Positions 1 to 9,346 are shown, counted from the first letter of the stretch. The stretch is 64,000 nt of DNA from JABFXX01 sp036489755 (GCA_036489755.1 DASXFD010000013.1:16798-80797), one strand, 5' to 3'. Numbers and translations: made by a program. Notes: generated by a model not told the origin, from the letters alone.

Positions 1-2401
1 CCGCTGCGATCTCGGATGCCACGTCGCGCGGCGCGTCGGGCGCGATGGTCGCCGCGTCGGTTGGGGTATCCGGCGCCGAGCGCCGCACACGCACGAGCGA
101 CACCAACGCGTGCGTCGGAGCCGGCGCGCTCGCCGACGCGTCGACGCGGTCGCGCACGAGCTCGAGCAGGCTCGCGCGCAACAGCGCGAGCTCGCCGCTT
201 GCAACGCCGCCACCCGGCTTCGCGCGAACCGCGCGTGTCAGCATCGCGAGCGCTCCCGCGCGCGCCGGAACGTCGCCCGCGCCACGCGCCAGCGAACGTG
301 CGACGCCCCGCGCCGCGACGAGCACGCGCTCGAACGGATCGTCGTCCGGCGACCGGACCTTATCGTCCGGCGACCGGACCTTCGCGCGAACGGCTGCGAG
401 CGCGCATGCGAGCTCCACGACGAGCTCGTCGAGGGCAACGCGTCCGACGGGCCCGACGTCGCGCGATGCCTCGAGCAACACGGCGCGAAGCTCGACGCGA
501 TCGCCGGCGAGCCGCAGCGCGGCAACCTCGGTGACGAGCTGCTCGGCAGGCGCCGCAAGCTCGGCAAGCGCCGCGAGCTCGGCCGGCGCGACGCCGCCTG
601 CGAGCCCCACCGCGCGCACCGCGAGCGACCACACATCCGGGCGAGCAGCGCGAGCCGCGGCGAGCACGGCCGGACCGCGCGCCGGGGCAGGTGTCGCGAG
701 TGCGGCGACGAGCGCGCGCCAGGTTGCCGGCGAGCCGGTGCGTGCCGTGGCGGCGACGAGCGGCCCGATCGCGTCGACGCGGCCCCGCGCGTGCAAGCGC
801 GCGAGCAGCTCGGCCGCGCGATCGGTGCCGTCGCCGGCGAGCTCGCGGACGAGCGCGCGGATCGTGCGCGCATCGACGAGACCGCCCGCGCCGAGCACGT
901 CGTCGGGACCGTCTGCGTCGGCGGCGAGCGCGTCGATCGCGAGCACGTCGGTCGCGAGCACGTCGGTCGCGAGCACGTCGGTAGCAAGCGCGTCGTCGCC
1001 GAGCGAGTCACCGGCGAGCTCGTCGGTGGTAACGCGCGAAGCGGCGAATGTGCTCGAAGCTGCCGCGTCGTGCAGCCCGGCCGGCGCGGCTGATCCGCCC
1101 TCGCCTGCCGCATGCGCGATCGCGAGCGCGGGCAGCTCGCGCGAGACGCGAGCCGCGGCGAGCACCCACAGCGCACCGAACGCCGCGACGCTGGCGTAGA
1201 ACGCGACCGGCACGTCGGCGAGCGCGGCCGCGAGCACGCCGCCGACCACGGCGCCGGCGCGCTTGGCCGGACCGTCGAGAAAACCGCCGACGCGCCCGCG
1301 CACCGACGCGGGCAACAGCGTCAACGACACCTTCTCCGCGGGCGTCTCGATGCCGGCGTCGAGCACGCGCGCCGCGACCTGCACCGCCACCGCAACCGCG
1401 AGCAGCGGCGCGGCGACGAGCCCGACACCCGATACGAGTGCGACGAGCGGCGCGACGAGCAACGTGCGGCCGGTGCCGAGCCACGCGAACAACCGCGACG
1501 CGAGTGCGAGCTGCGCGATCAGCGTCAGGCCTTGTGCGACGGCACGCACGATGCCGAACAGCGACGCGAGCTGCCCGGCGTCGCCGCCGTGCGCCGCGAC
1601 CGCGAAGCCGAGCGCCATGTACACGAGCGAGCCGGATGCGCCGGCGATCGCGACGACGACGGCGAGGTGCGCGGCGAGCGGATTCCGACGCGTCGCCGAG
1701 ACGCCGCTCCGCCACGCGCGTACGACGGCGCCGAGCCCGCCGAATCGACGCGACGTGCTGCGCGTACCGAGCCAACCGAGCGCGCGGCCGTTGCCACCGC
1801 CGAGCCAGGCGCTGCCGAGACCGGCGGCGGCGAGCAGCAGCGCGGCTGCGACGAGCACGCCGCGCGTTCCGGCGAGGTCCGCGAGCGGCACGACGAGCAC
1901 CGCACCGACGGTGGCGCCGGCACCTCCCGTCGCGGCGAGCAGCGGCAGCACGCGCGGGCTGCGGCGCGCGTCGACGCGCTCGGCGATCGCGACCCAGAAC
2001 GCGAGATCGGTCGCGGCCGCGAGCTGCTTCGCGCCGATGTAGAGCGTCCATGCGACGGCTCCGGGCGCCGCCGCGACCAATGCCGCGAGCGCGGCGAGCA
2101 ACACCGCCGACGCGAACGCGAGCGAGCCGAGCACGCGCCGCCGCTCGAGCCGATCCGCGGCTGCACCGGCGAGCGCGAGGACCACCGCGAGCAGCGCGCT
2201 CGAGATCGCGAGCGCGACGCCGAGCCGCTCGCGGCCGACTTCTGCGAGGAACAAGCCGTCGGCCGCGGCCGCCGCCATCGCCGTGCCGGCACCTGCGAGC
2301 GCGAACACGCCGCCCGCGGTCGCAACGAGCGCGCGCTCGTCGGCGCGCAGGCCCCAGCCGCGACGATACGGCGGTGGCCGCGCAGCGGCCGAGGTCGCCA
2401 T
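1..2401 (-). CDS. MFS/Npt-like membrane transporter with C-terminal HEAT-type repeats (3' end outside window)
   Basis: The frame is open from an ATG at 2399-2401 to the window edge, about 800 codons, so the C-terminus is missing. Residues about 25-430 are a run of Ala/Leu/Val-rich membrane segments with loops such as YIGAKQLAAATDLAFW, as in the MFS and the ATP/ADP-type (Npt) nucleotide transporters. A low-complexity linker at about 470-490 repeats LATDV. From about 495 on the protein is soluble and built of short Ala/Leu/Arg/Asp-rich helices (for example RALVAALATP), which looks like HEAT repeats. Fusion of an Npt-like transporter to HEAT repeats is known in several bacterial families; the substrate here cannot be read from sequence. 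The gene is divergent from the transglutaminase-like gene, 77 bases away. The exact family is uncertain. Confidence 0.6.
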   Translation of the reverse strand, partial: MATSAAARPPPYRRGWGLRADERALVATAGGVFALAGAGTAMAAAAADGLFLAEVGRERLGVALAISSALLAVVLALAGAAADRLERRRVLGSLAFASAVLLAALAALVAAAPGAVAWTLYIGAKQLAAATDLAFWVAIAERVDARRSPRVLPLLAATGGAGATVGAVLVVPLADLAGTRGVLVAAALLLAAAGLGSAWLGGGNGRALGWLGTRSTSRRFGGLGAVVRAWRSGVSATRRNPLAAHLAVVVAIAGASGSLVYMALGFAVAAHGGDAGQLASLFGIVRAVAQGLTLIAQLALASRLFAWLGTGRTLLVAPLVALVSGVGLVAAPLLAVAVAVQVAARVLDAGIETPAEKVSLTLLPASVRGRVGGFLDGPAKRAGAVVGGVLAAALADVPVAFYASVAAFGALWVLAAARVSRELPALAIAHAAGEGGSAAPAGLHDAAASSTFAASRVTTDELAGDSLGDDALATDVLATDVLATDVLAIDALAADADGPDDVLGAGGLVDARTIRALVRELAGDGTDRAAELLARLHARGRVDAIGPLVAATARTGSPATWRALVAALATPAPARGPAVLAAARAARPDVWSLAVRAVGLAGGVAPAELAALAELAAPAEQLVTEVAALRLAGDRVELRAVLLEASRDVGPVGRVALDELVVELACALAAVRAKVRSPDDKVRSPDDDPFERVLVAARGVARSLARGAGDVPARAGALAMLTRAVRAKPGGGVASGELALLRASLLELVRDRVDASASAPAPTHALVSLVRVRRSAPDTPTDAATIAPDAPRDVASEIAA
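342..383. repeat. Two tandem copies of a 21-bp unit inside the transporter gene
   Basis: The unit TCGTCCGGCGACCGGACCTT (plus one base) occurs at 342-362 and 363-383. On the coding (minus) strand it encodes KVRSPDD twice, near residues 673-686, in the HEAT-like region. The unit is a multiple of three, so the frame is kept. Confidence 0.85.
932..991. repeat. Four tandem copies of a 15-bp unit inside the transporter gene
   Basis: Units of the form GTCGGTCGCGAGCAC lie at 932-946, 947-961, 962-976 and 977-991. The middle two are identical, the first has one change and the last is degenerate. They encode the LATDV repeats of the linker between the membrane part and the HEAT-like part. The length is a likely site of slippage variation. 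Confidence 0.85.
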
Positions 2402-2478
2402 CGACCCATCGTACCGCAGCTGCGAGCGCTGCCGGTTCGGGCTACCGCAGCGTTCGTGCCGTGTCATCATCGACGCAC

Positions 2479-4176
2479 ATGCGGCGGCGCGTGCTCGCGA
2501 TGATCGTGGTCGGCGGTGCGACCGCCGGCGTGGTGCTCGCGCAAACGGCGACGCCGATCCTGCACGAGCCGATTCCCGATCTCGCCCCTGGCTCGCCGGC
2601 ACCGACGATCGGCGGCGCCAAGCACGGCGGCAACCCGACCGCGATCGTCACCGGCGACAAAGTCCTCGCGAAGCCGGCGCTCGAACGCTCGCCCGGCGAG
2701 CCGAGCACCAGCAGCAGCGGCGCGAGCAACGCGAGCGGACCGGTGCTCGGCACGAAGGACTTCTCGGCCGATCGCGCGACCACGATGGAAGCCGACGAGC
2801 ACACCGGCTCCGACGGCACGCTCCATTACATCAGCGTGTTCAACCCGGACGTGCTGCCGTTCAAGCGCATGTCGGCGTTCGACGCCGTCGACGACAGCTT
2901 CCGGCTCGTCATCGGCCGGCGCGCGCAGGTCGAGCTGCCGGTCGGCGGCACCACCGATCCGCGCACGCGCGATCGCTTCTGGGGCGACGTCGACATCCAG
3001 CTCTCGCCCGGCGTCGACGTCGCGTTGCCGTCGGTCGCGCCCGACATGCGCATCCTGTCGTACGAGACGAAGCCGGCGGCGCGGCTCAGCTTCAGCAAAG
3101 ACGGCGCCGACAACTTCTTCGTGCGCACCGACGAGGCCGGCGCATCGGGCACGTATCACCTCGTGTTCTACGCCGACGCCGACGCTGGCTACTTCGCGCC
3201 GCAGTTGCCCGGGTCCCGCCTTCGCGTGCGCGACGTTGCCGCGCAAGCTCCGCGCGAGGTCGTGCAGGCGCTGCCCGACGAGGTTCGTCGCGAAGCCGCG
3301 ATCACGCTCGGCAAGCTCGGCGTCGATGCCGACATGGATCTCGGGGTCGCGTTCAACAAGCTCGTCGGCTACTTCCGCGCGTTTCAGGCCGGCGAGCTGC
3401 GCGACCACACCGGCAACACGTATCGCGATCTGTGCGACAGCCAGGTCGGCGTCTGCCGCCACCGCTCGTTCGCGTTCATGATCACCGCGAACGCGCTCGG
3501 CATCCCGACGCGGCTCGTCGAGAACGAGGCGCACGCGTTCGTCGAGGTGTGGTTTCCACAGCGCGGCTGGCAGCGCATCGATCTCGGCGGCGCCGCGCTG
3601 CGCATGGACGTCGCGGGCGCGAGCAACAAGACGCTGCACCGGCCGCGCGCCGACGATCCGTTCGTCAAGCCGCCCGAATACACGCAGAGCTACACGCAGC
3701 TCGAAGGCGACATTCGCGGGCTCTCGGATCAACAGCTCGCCGACAAGCGCCGGTCGCTCGATGACGCGCCGCCGTCGGGCGCGACGGGCTCGAGCACATC
3801 CGGCGCGACTGCGCCGTCGCCCGATCGGATCACGCCCGATCCGACGCTGCCGCACGTCGCGCAGGATCCGAAGAAGCCGACGCCGCGCTTGCTCGTCACG
3901 CTCGCGTCGACGAGCGCGTATCGCGGCGACCTGTTGCACGTCGAAGGGATCGCGCGCGTCGATGCGCGGCCGCTCGCCGATCACGTGGTCGCGGTGTACT
4001 TGGCGCCCGCCGGTGACAACGGGCAGCACGCGGTGCAGATCGGCTCCGCGAAGACCGGCGCCGACGGCACGTTTCGCGTCGACTTGCCGGTGCCCGGCGG
4101 GCTCGCGCTCGCCACGTACGAGATCTATCTGTCGAGCCTCGAGGATGCGCGCTACAACGCGGCGCTATCTGACTAG
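2479..4176 (+). CDS. Exported transglutaminase-like (cysteine protease fold) protein
   Basis: 565 residues from the ATG at 2479. The start is placed there because it opens directly into a signal peptide, MRRRVLAMIVVGGATAGVVLA, with no lipobox Cys, so export across the inner membrane is expected. The middle carries a transglutaminase-like core: Cys326 in GVCRHRSF, His352 in NEAHAFVEVW and Asp368 in RIDLGG form the expected catalytic triad order. Residues about 490-565 look like a beta-sandwich (carboxypeptidase regulatory or Ig-like) domain, with GTFRVDLPVPGG. A Pro/Ser/Thr-rich linker joins the two. Bacterial proteins of this superfamily can be proteases or peptide-processing enzymes; the substrate is unknown. 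Its 3' end overlaps the next small gene by 32 bases. Confidence 0.75.
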   Translation: MRRRVLAMIVVGGATAGVVLAQTATPILHEPIPDLAPGSPAPTIGGAKHGGNPTAIVTGDKVLAKPALERSPGEPSTSSSGASNASGPVLGTKDFSADRATTMEADEHTGSDGTLHYISVFNPDVLPFKRMSAFDAVDDSFRLVIGRRAQVELPVGGTTDPRTRDRFWGDVDIQLSPGVDVALPSVAPDMRILSYETKPAARLSFSKDGADNFFVRTDEAGASGTYHLVFYADADAGYFAPQLPGSRLRVRDVAAQAPREVVQALPDEVRREAAITLGKLGVDADMDLGVAFNKLVGYFRAFQAGELRDHTGNTYRDLCDSQVGVCRHRSFAFMITANALGIPTRLVENEAHAFVEVWFPQRGWQRIDLGGAALRMDVAGASNKTLHRPRADDPFVKPPEYTQSYTQLEGDIRGLSDQQLADKRRSLDDAPPSGATGSSTSGATAPSPDRITPDPTLPHVAQDPKKPTPRLLVTLASTSAYRGDLLHVEGIARVDARPLADHVVAVYLAPAGDNGQHAVQIGSAKTGADGTFRVDLPVPGGLALATYEIYLSSLEDARYNAALSD

Positions 4177-4486
4177 CGCGCTGCTGGTCGTCGCGAGCAC
4201 GGCGAGCGCGGATCCGTCGCTGCGCGGCACGCGTAACGGCGGCGTGGTCACGATCGACGGCGATGGGTTTCCCGCAAACGCGATCGTCGACGTGATCGTC
4301 GATCCGGCGTGGCCACACGCGTCGATCGCATGCAATGCCGCGCGCACGCGGACCGCGCACGCCGACGCTCGCGGGCACTTTGTCATCGGGCTCGCGCCGC
4401 GCGGCGAGTGCCGGCTCGAGCGCGATCGCTATCGCGCGTACGCCGATCGCGACGGCGTGCAGCTCGCGATGTCGCCCGCGTTCTAG
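4145..4486 (+). CDS. Small exported protein of unknown function
   Basis: 113 residues. The ATG at 4145 lies inside the 3' end of the transglutaminase-like gene, in another frame, and gives a clean signal peptide MRATTRRYLTSALLVVASTASA. The mature part (DPSLRGTRNGGVVTIDGDGF) looks like a short beta-sandwich and contains two Cys that could form a disulfide. The overlap of 32 bases suggests translational coupling with the upstream exported protein. I do not recognise a family. The stop codon shares a CTAG with the stop of the convergent gene on the other strand. Confidence 0.6.
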   Translation: MRATTRRYLTSALLVVASTASADPSLRGTRNGGVVTIDGDGFPANAIVDVIVDPAWPHASIACNAARTRTAHADARGHFVIGLAPRGECRLERDRYRAYADRDGVQLAMSPAF

Positions 4487-5139
4487 CTGAAGTTCACGGG
4501 CATCGTGACCAGCGTCGACTGTCCCGTCGCCGGGAACTTCATGCCGCCGACCGCGCGCTGCATGCAGCCGAGCAGGCCGTGCGCGAACATGTAGTGGAAC
4601 GCTTGCACCTTGCTCTTGATCACGCGGCCGTTGCCGTCGACGACGAGCTTGATCGTGATCGTGCCCTTGAGATCGGTGTTCGTCGCGGCGGTCATCACGC
4701 ACGTCTGCGCCGCGCCGGACTGGCTGTCGACCGTCGAGCGGATCTCGCCGTCGTCGAGCGAGCGGGCCTCGGCGCCGTTCGCCATGTCGATCTTCTGCGG
4801 CGGGCGCGACGTGTCGTCGCCGCGCCACTCGAGCACGCGATCGGCCGCGGTCAGGGGCACGAGTTGCACGATCGGCTGCGTGTCGCCCGTTTCGCCGGTG
4901 TCGCCCCAACCGGAGTCGTTGTCGTTTTGCATCGCGCCGGCGCCGGGCACCGACGGGCGTGGCCGGCGAGGTCCGCGCTTGTGCTTCGGCTTCGCGACCC
5001 CCGCATCGACAGGGGCCGCGGCGACCACCGGCCCTGCGGGGGGCGGTGTATCGTGCGACGCCCATGGTGGCCGGAGCGCGACGTACATGCCTCCGGCCCC
5101 GACGAGGGCGCCGATGACGAGCCCGAGCGAGCCGCGCAC
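4483..5139 (-). CDS. Membrane-anchored protein with TonB/AgmX-like C-terminal domain
   Basis: 218 residues from a GTG at 5137-5139. One N-terminal membrane segment (GLVIGALVGAGGMYVAL) is followed by a Pro/Ala/Lys-rich linker and a C-terminal domain of about 90 residues. That domain has the TonB C-terminal pattern: a Cys-containing strand (CVMTAATN), then GTITIKLVVDGNGRV, a helix with a second Cys (LLGCMQRAV) and a final strand (TLVTMPVNFS). Proteins of this kind are common in Myxococcota near gliding or export genes. The energy-transducing partners ExbB/ExbD are not in view, so the role is open. The gene diverges from the CPBP protease gene with overlapping 5' ends. Confidence 0.65.
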   Translation of the reverse strand: MRGSLGLVIGALVGAGGMYVALRPPWASHDTPPPAGPVVAAAPVDAGVAKPKHKRGPRRPRPSVPGAGAMQNDNDSGWGDTGETGDTQPIVQLVPLTAADRVLEWRGDDTSRPPQKIDMANGAEARSLDDGEIRSTVDSQSGAAQTCVMTAATNTDLKGTITIKLVVDGNGRVIKSKVQAFHYMFAHGLLGCMQRAVGGMKFPATGQSTLVTMPVNFS

Positions 5140-5866
5140 GACTTCGTTGTATCACGCAGCGCCGCGCGGCGCCGTCGCCGTCTGGCTGGCCGGCGCGGGA
5201 TTCGTGGCGATCGTGCTGTCGCAGATCGTGCTCGGCATGGTCGGCGCGTCGGTCGACCTCATGGCCGGCGGCAGCTTCGTGGCGGCCATCGTGATGGTGG
5301 CGGCGCTCGCGCGGCCGATGCCGGGCGCGCTCGGCATCCGGCGCGTGCCGGTGCGCTTCATCGTCGCCGGCGTGCTCGTCGGCGGCGCCAGCTGGTATCT
5401 GCGACTTCGGCTCGTCGAGCTGTTCCCGTTTCACGACGATACGAAAGTGCTCGAGCAAGCGACCGTCGAGCCGAGCCTCGTGACCGCGCTGATCGCGGTG
5501 GCCGTGCTGCCGGCGATCGCCGAGGAGCTGATCTTCCGCGGCGTGATCGCGCGGTCGCTCGCGCGGCACTCGCAGGTGTTGGCCATCGCCGTATCGTCGA
5601 TCCTGTTCGCGCTCTATCATCTGATCCCGATCCAGATGGTCGCCGTGTTTCCGTTCGGGCTCGCGCTCGCCTTCATCGCGGTGCGCGCCGATTCGATCGT
5701 GCCGACGATGATCGCGCACGCGATCAACAACACGATCGGCATCGTGATCGCGCGCGGCGACGTGCCGTGCCTCGCGGCGCTCGATCGTCACCCGCAGCTC
5801 GCGATCGCCGGCAGCTCGGGGCTCGTCGCGCTCGGCCTCGTGCTCGCGTGGAGGATCGCGCCGTGA
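5114..5866 (+). CDS. CPBP-family intramembrane metalloprotease
   Basis: 250 residues from the ATG at 5114; a TTG at 5147 (239 residues) is the alternative. The protein is largely membrane-embedded. It carries the three CPBP (Abi/Rce1) motifs: EELIFRG near residue 140, an H in LYHLIPIQM, and AHAINN near the C-terminus. These form the glutamate and histidine metal site in the bilayer. Rce1-like proteases cut C-terminal peptides from membrane substrates, and bacterial members are linked to bacteriocin self-immunity and regulated proteolysis. The stop overlaps the GTG start of the first Clp-like ATPase (GTGA), so the two are very likely co-translated. This suggests a joint role in membrane protein turnover, which is inference. 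Confidence 0.85.
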   Translation: MTSPSEPRTTSLYHAAPRGAVAVWLAGAGFVAIVLSQIVLGMVGASVDLMAGGSFVAAIVMVAALARPMPGALGIRRVPVRFIVAGVLVGGASWYLRLRLVELFPFHDDTKVLEQATVEPSLVTALIAVAVLPAIAEELIFRGVIARSLARHSQVLAIAVSSILFALYHLIPIQMVAVFPFGLALAFIAVRADSIVPTMIAHAINNTIGIVIARGDVPCLAALDRHPQLAIAGSSGLVALGLVLAWRIAP

Positions 5867-8800
5867 GCGAATCGGAGGACAAGCTCCGGTTCACGGCGCA
5901 GGTCGTGCGCCGCGTGCTGCCGTCGGAGTATGCGGAGCTCGCGCCGGTCGCGTCGTCGCACATCGCGACGTACGGCGAAGAAGCGCACGCCCGCAGCGAG
6001 CTCGAGCTCGCGCTGTCGGAGCTCGCGGAAGAAGCGCGCCCGGCGTCGATCGCGCGGCTGCAGCTGCCCGCCGGCGCGACGCTCGAGCTCGTCGAGGTTT
6101 CGGTCGCGCGCACCGGCGTGCCCGATCGGCTCGCCAAGCCGGTGACCGCCACGGTCGCCGTTGTCGTCGTACCGGAACCGCGGCCCGACGGCACGCTCGC
6201 GGGGCATTGGGCGTTCGTGCCGGCGCTCGATCACGCGTGCTACGTCGAGCGCGGCGAGGATCTCGCGACGCGCGTCGCCGCCGACATCGGCCTGTTGCCG
6301 GCCGCGCTCGAGCTCGGCCTCGATGGCTGGAAGCGCATGCTGACGTGGGCGCCGGCGACGCTCGAGACGCTCGAGATCGAGCTCGCGACCACGCCGGCGT
6401 CGCGGCTCAAGGGCAAGAAGGCGCTCGCCGAAGCCGAGCGCAAGCGCCAGGCGACGGTCACGCTCGACGCCGCCGGGCGACGCGTGCGCGCGGCCGATCC
6501 TGCGGCGCCGCTCGTCGGGCGCGAGCTCCAGCTCGCCGATCTCATGCGCGCGCTCGATGCACGCGGCAAGCGCCGCGCGAGCGTCTTGATCGTCGGCGAC
6601 GAGGCCGCCGGCAAATCCGCGCTCGCCCTCGCGTGGCTCGCCGCGAACCCTGATCGCGCGATGTGGGCGTCCTCGGCGAGCGAGCTCGTCGCCGGCGCGA
6701 GCGGGCTCGGCGAGTGGCAGGAGCGCGTGGCCGGAGTGCTCGCCGCCGCCGAGACGCTCGACGCCGTCCTCTACTTCGACGATTTCGGCGCGCTGTTCGC
6801 GGACCGGCCGGCCGAAGGCGGCATCGAGCTCGGCGCCGCATTGCGCCGCCACGTCGCCGATGGCCGCGTGCGCGTGATCGGCGAGCTGACCGCGGTCGCG
6901 CTCGATCGCGCCGAGCGCCACGACGCGTCGCTGATCGGCGCGATGCAGCGCATCACCGTGCCGCCGACCGATCCGGACATCACGCGCCGCGCCGCGCTCG
7001 CGTGGGCCGAGCACTGGCGGCGCACCGAGCCGGATCGGCCGCAGATCGCCGCGAGCGCGGTGCCGACCGCCGTCGATCTCGCGAAGCGCTACCTGCCCTA
7101 TCGCGCATTTCCGGGCAAGGTGATCCGCTTGCTCGAGGAGCTGCGCGTCGCGCACGACGCCGATCGCGACGCCGAAGGTCGCGGCAAAGAGCTCGGCGAC
7201 GGCGACTTGTTCGCGGCGTTCGCGTGGACGAGCGGGATCCCGCGCGCGCTGCTCGACGATCAGCAACCACTCGCGACCGCCGACGTCACCGCGCACCTGC
7301 GCCGCCGCATGATCGGCCAGGACGCCGCCGTGCGCCGCGTCGCCGAGGCGATCGCGATCGCGAAGGCGCGGCTCGCGCCGGCCGACAAGCCGCTCGCGAG
7401 CCTGTTGTTCGTCGGCCCGAGCGGCGTCGGCAAGACCGAGCTCGCGCGCTCGGTGGCCGCGTATCTATTCGGCAACCCCGACAAGCTCGTGCGCCTCGAC
7501 ATGAGCGAGTACTCGGATCCGTGGGCGGCCGAGCGCTTGTTCGCCGGCGGTGCCGAAGAAGGCCGGCTCACGTCGGCGGTGCGCAGCCAGCCGTTCGGCG
7601 TGGTGCTGCTCGACGAGATCGAAAAAGCGCACCCGAGCGTGTTCGATCTGCTGCTGCAAGTCCTCGGCGAAGCGCGGCTGACCGACGGCCGCGGCCGCAC
7701 GACGTACTTCCACAACTCGATCATCGTGTTGACGTCGAACCTGGGCACGCGCGGCGCGAAGGGCCCGCTGGGCTTGTCGGCGCGCGTCGACGACGACGTC
7801 GAAGAGCGCCGGTATCGCGCGGCCGTTCACGCCGCGTTCCGGCCCGAGCTCGTCAATCGCCTCGATCAGATCGTCGTGTTTCATCCGCTCGAGCCCGACG
7901 AGATCGCGCGTGTCGCCGAGATCGCGATCGGCCGGCTCGCAGAGCGGCGCGGGCTCACGCAAGCCGGCGTGATCCTCGACGTGTCGCCCGCCGCGATCGC
8001 GCGGCTCGCGGACGGCGGCTTCTCGGCGGACCTCGGCGCACGCGCGCTGCGCCGCCACCTCGACGCCGATCTCGTCGCGCCCGTCGCACGCTTGCTCGCG
8101 AAGGCCGGCGCCGAAGCGCACGGCGGCACGTTGACGGTGCGCGCGCCCGACGAGCCATCGCCGCGCAGCCCCGGCAGCCGCATCAGCGAGCATGCTGGTG
8201 GTGTCACGATCGCGCTGTGGCGGCGCGCGGCCGCGACCGGCCGCCGGATGGTCAAGAGCGCGCTCGCGCTCGGCGAGCTGCGCCGCGAGACCGATCGCGA
8301 GCTCGCGAAACCGGCCGCGACCAGCGTGCTCGAGAAAGTCCGCGAGATCGAGGGCACGCTCGCGACCGCCGCCCGCGTGCAGCCCGCGCGCGGCGGTTCG
8401 ATCGCCTCGCCCGGCGAGGCTGGCTCGCGCGTGCACGTCGACGAATCCGGCACGCGCACCGGCTTGCCGGGCCACGAGCTCGCGCGGCTGTCGGCGGAGC
8501 ATGCGCGGCTGTCGGCGCTGTGGAACACGGCCGCCGCCGGCCAGGCCGAGCTGCGCACCGCCGAAGAGCTGTGTCTCGAGGCGCTCGCGCGCGACGTCGA
8601 CGCCGTCGAGCTGATCGACAACGCGGTGCGCGCCCGCGACAAGTTTCGCGCCGATCTGTTCTGGCTGATGTGCGGGCTCCGGCCGCAGCGGGCCGGCATC
8701 ACGCTGCTCGTGCACTCGCCCGACGCGAGTCAGGCGACGGCCGCGTGGGTGCGGCTCGCGCTCGATGCGTCTGCCGCGCACGGCTGGCGCGGCAACGTCC

Positions 8801-9309
8801 ACGTGTGGAACGACACGGCGCCGGGGTGGAAGCATGCGTGGGGACCGCCGCGCGATCGATCGTGGGCGCACGGCAGCGGTGTCGTCGTGGCCGCCGCGCT
8901 CGTGCGCGTCGCCGGCGCAGGCGCCGAGTCGCTGCTCGGCCTCGAAGCGGGCCTGCACAAGTTCGTCGGGCTCGCCGGCGAGCCCTGCCACGCGTGGGTC
9001 GAGTTGCTCGAGCCGAAGACCGAATTCACCGACTTCGAGTGGGACGGCCTGCCCGGTCCGCCGACGCCGCGCGCCGCCCGCGGTCAGGCGATGCGCGAGA
9101 TCACCGTCGGCGCGGACCGCGTCGCGGTGTTCGGCGACGAGATCGTGCCGCCGTGGAAGCAGCTCGCGGCGCGGCTCGCCGAGGCCGCGTGCGCGCGGCT
9201 GCTCGTCGCGATCGAGCACCAGGGCCACAAGTGCCAGTACGATCGCGATCTGCTGTGGCAGTACAGCAGTCCGCTCGCGAAGCTCGCGAAGCCGGAGGCG
9301 GTGAAGTGA
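5863..9309 (+). CDS. Clp/Hsp100-like double AAA+ ATPase with release-factor-like C-terminal domain (paralogue 1)
   Basis: 1148 residues from the GTG at 5863, which overlaps the CPBP stop. An N-terminal domain (1-200) opens with LRFTAQVV and matches no Clp N-domain I know. The first AAA module has Walker A GDEAAGKS (about 245-252) and an altered Walker B, YFDDF (about 304-308). The second module is ClpB-like: GPSGVGKTE (518-526), VVLLDEIEKAHP (about 580), TSNLG, and GARALRRHL as sensor 2. There is no ClpB coiled-coil M domain. After a helical linker, the last 250 residues resemble the PCRF region of release factors 1 and 2: a helix pair with AHGWRGNVHVW, then LVRVAGAGAESLLGLEAGLHKF near 1026, matching the GxHR signature region. 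No GGQ motif is present. The likely role is an ATP-driven unfoldase or remodeller; the ribosome link is inference. Confidence 0.85.
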   Translation: MSESEDKLRFTAQVVRRVLPSEYAELAPVASSHIATYGEEAHARSELELALSELAEEARPASIARLQLPAGATLELVEVSVARTGVPDRLAKPVTATVAVVVVPEPRPDGTLAGHWAFVPALDHACYVERGEDLATRVAADIGLLPAALELGLDGWKRMLTWAPATLETLEIELATTPASRLKGKKALAEAERKRQATVTLDAAGRRVRAADPAAPLVGRELQLADLMRALDARGKRRASVLIVGDEAAGKSALALAWLAANPDRAMWASSASELVAGASGLGEWQERVAGVLAAAETLDAVLYFDDFGALFADRPAEGGIELGAALRRHVADGRVRVIGELTAVALDRAERHDASLIGAMQRITVPPTDPDITRRAALAWAEHWRRTEPDRPQIAASAVPTAVDLAKRYLPYRAFPGKVIRLLEELRVAHDADRDAEGRGKELGDGDLFAAFAWTSGIPRALLDDQQPLATADVTAHLRRRMIGQDAAVRRVAEAIAIAKARLAPADKPLASLLFVGPSGVGKTELARSVAAYLFGNPDKLVRLDMSEYSDPWAAERLFAGGAEEGRLTSAVRSQPFGVVLLDEIEKAHPSVFDLLLQVLGEARLTDGRGRTTYFHNSIIVLTSNLGTRGAKGPLGLSARVDDDVEERRYRAAVHAAFRPELVNRLDQIVVFHPLEPDEIARVAEIAIGRLAERRGLTQAGVILDVSPAAIARLADGGFSADLGARALRRHLDADLVAPVARLLAKAGAEAHGGTLTVRAPDEPSPRSPGSRISEHAGGVTIALWRRAAATGRRMVKSALALGELRRETDRELAKPAATSVLEKVREIEGTLATAARVQPARGGSIASPGEAGSRVHVDESGTRTGLPGHELARLSAEHARLSALWNTAAAGQAELRTAEELCLEALARDVDAVELIDNAVRARDKFRADLFWLMCGLRPQRAGITLLVHSPDASQATAAWVRLALDASAAHGWRGNVHVWNDTAPGWKHAWGPPRDRSWAHGSGVVVAAALVRVAGAGAESLLGLEAGLHKFVGLAGEPCHAWVELLEPKTEFTDFEWDGLPGPPTPRAARGQAMREITVGADRVAVFGDEIVPPWKQLAARLAEAACARLLVAIEHQGHKCQYDRDLLWQYSSPLAKLAKPEAVK

Positions 9310-9346
9310 TGGTCGCGGGCGCGATCGGCTCCACCGCGACGTTGGA

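Noticed and set aside
16..1199. Plus-strand frames rich in Arg, Ala or Ser at the left edge
   Set aside because: The minus-strand frame is continuous from 2401 to the edge and encodes membrane segments and regular repeats.
2467..4029. A 520-codon minus-strand frame opposite the transglutaminase-like gene
   Set aside because: Composition is typical of antisense shadows in GC-rich DNA. The plus strand has a signal peptide and a catalytic triad.
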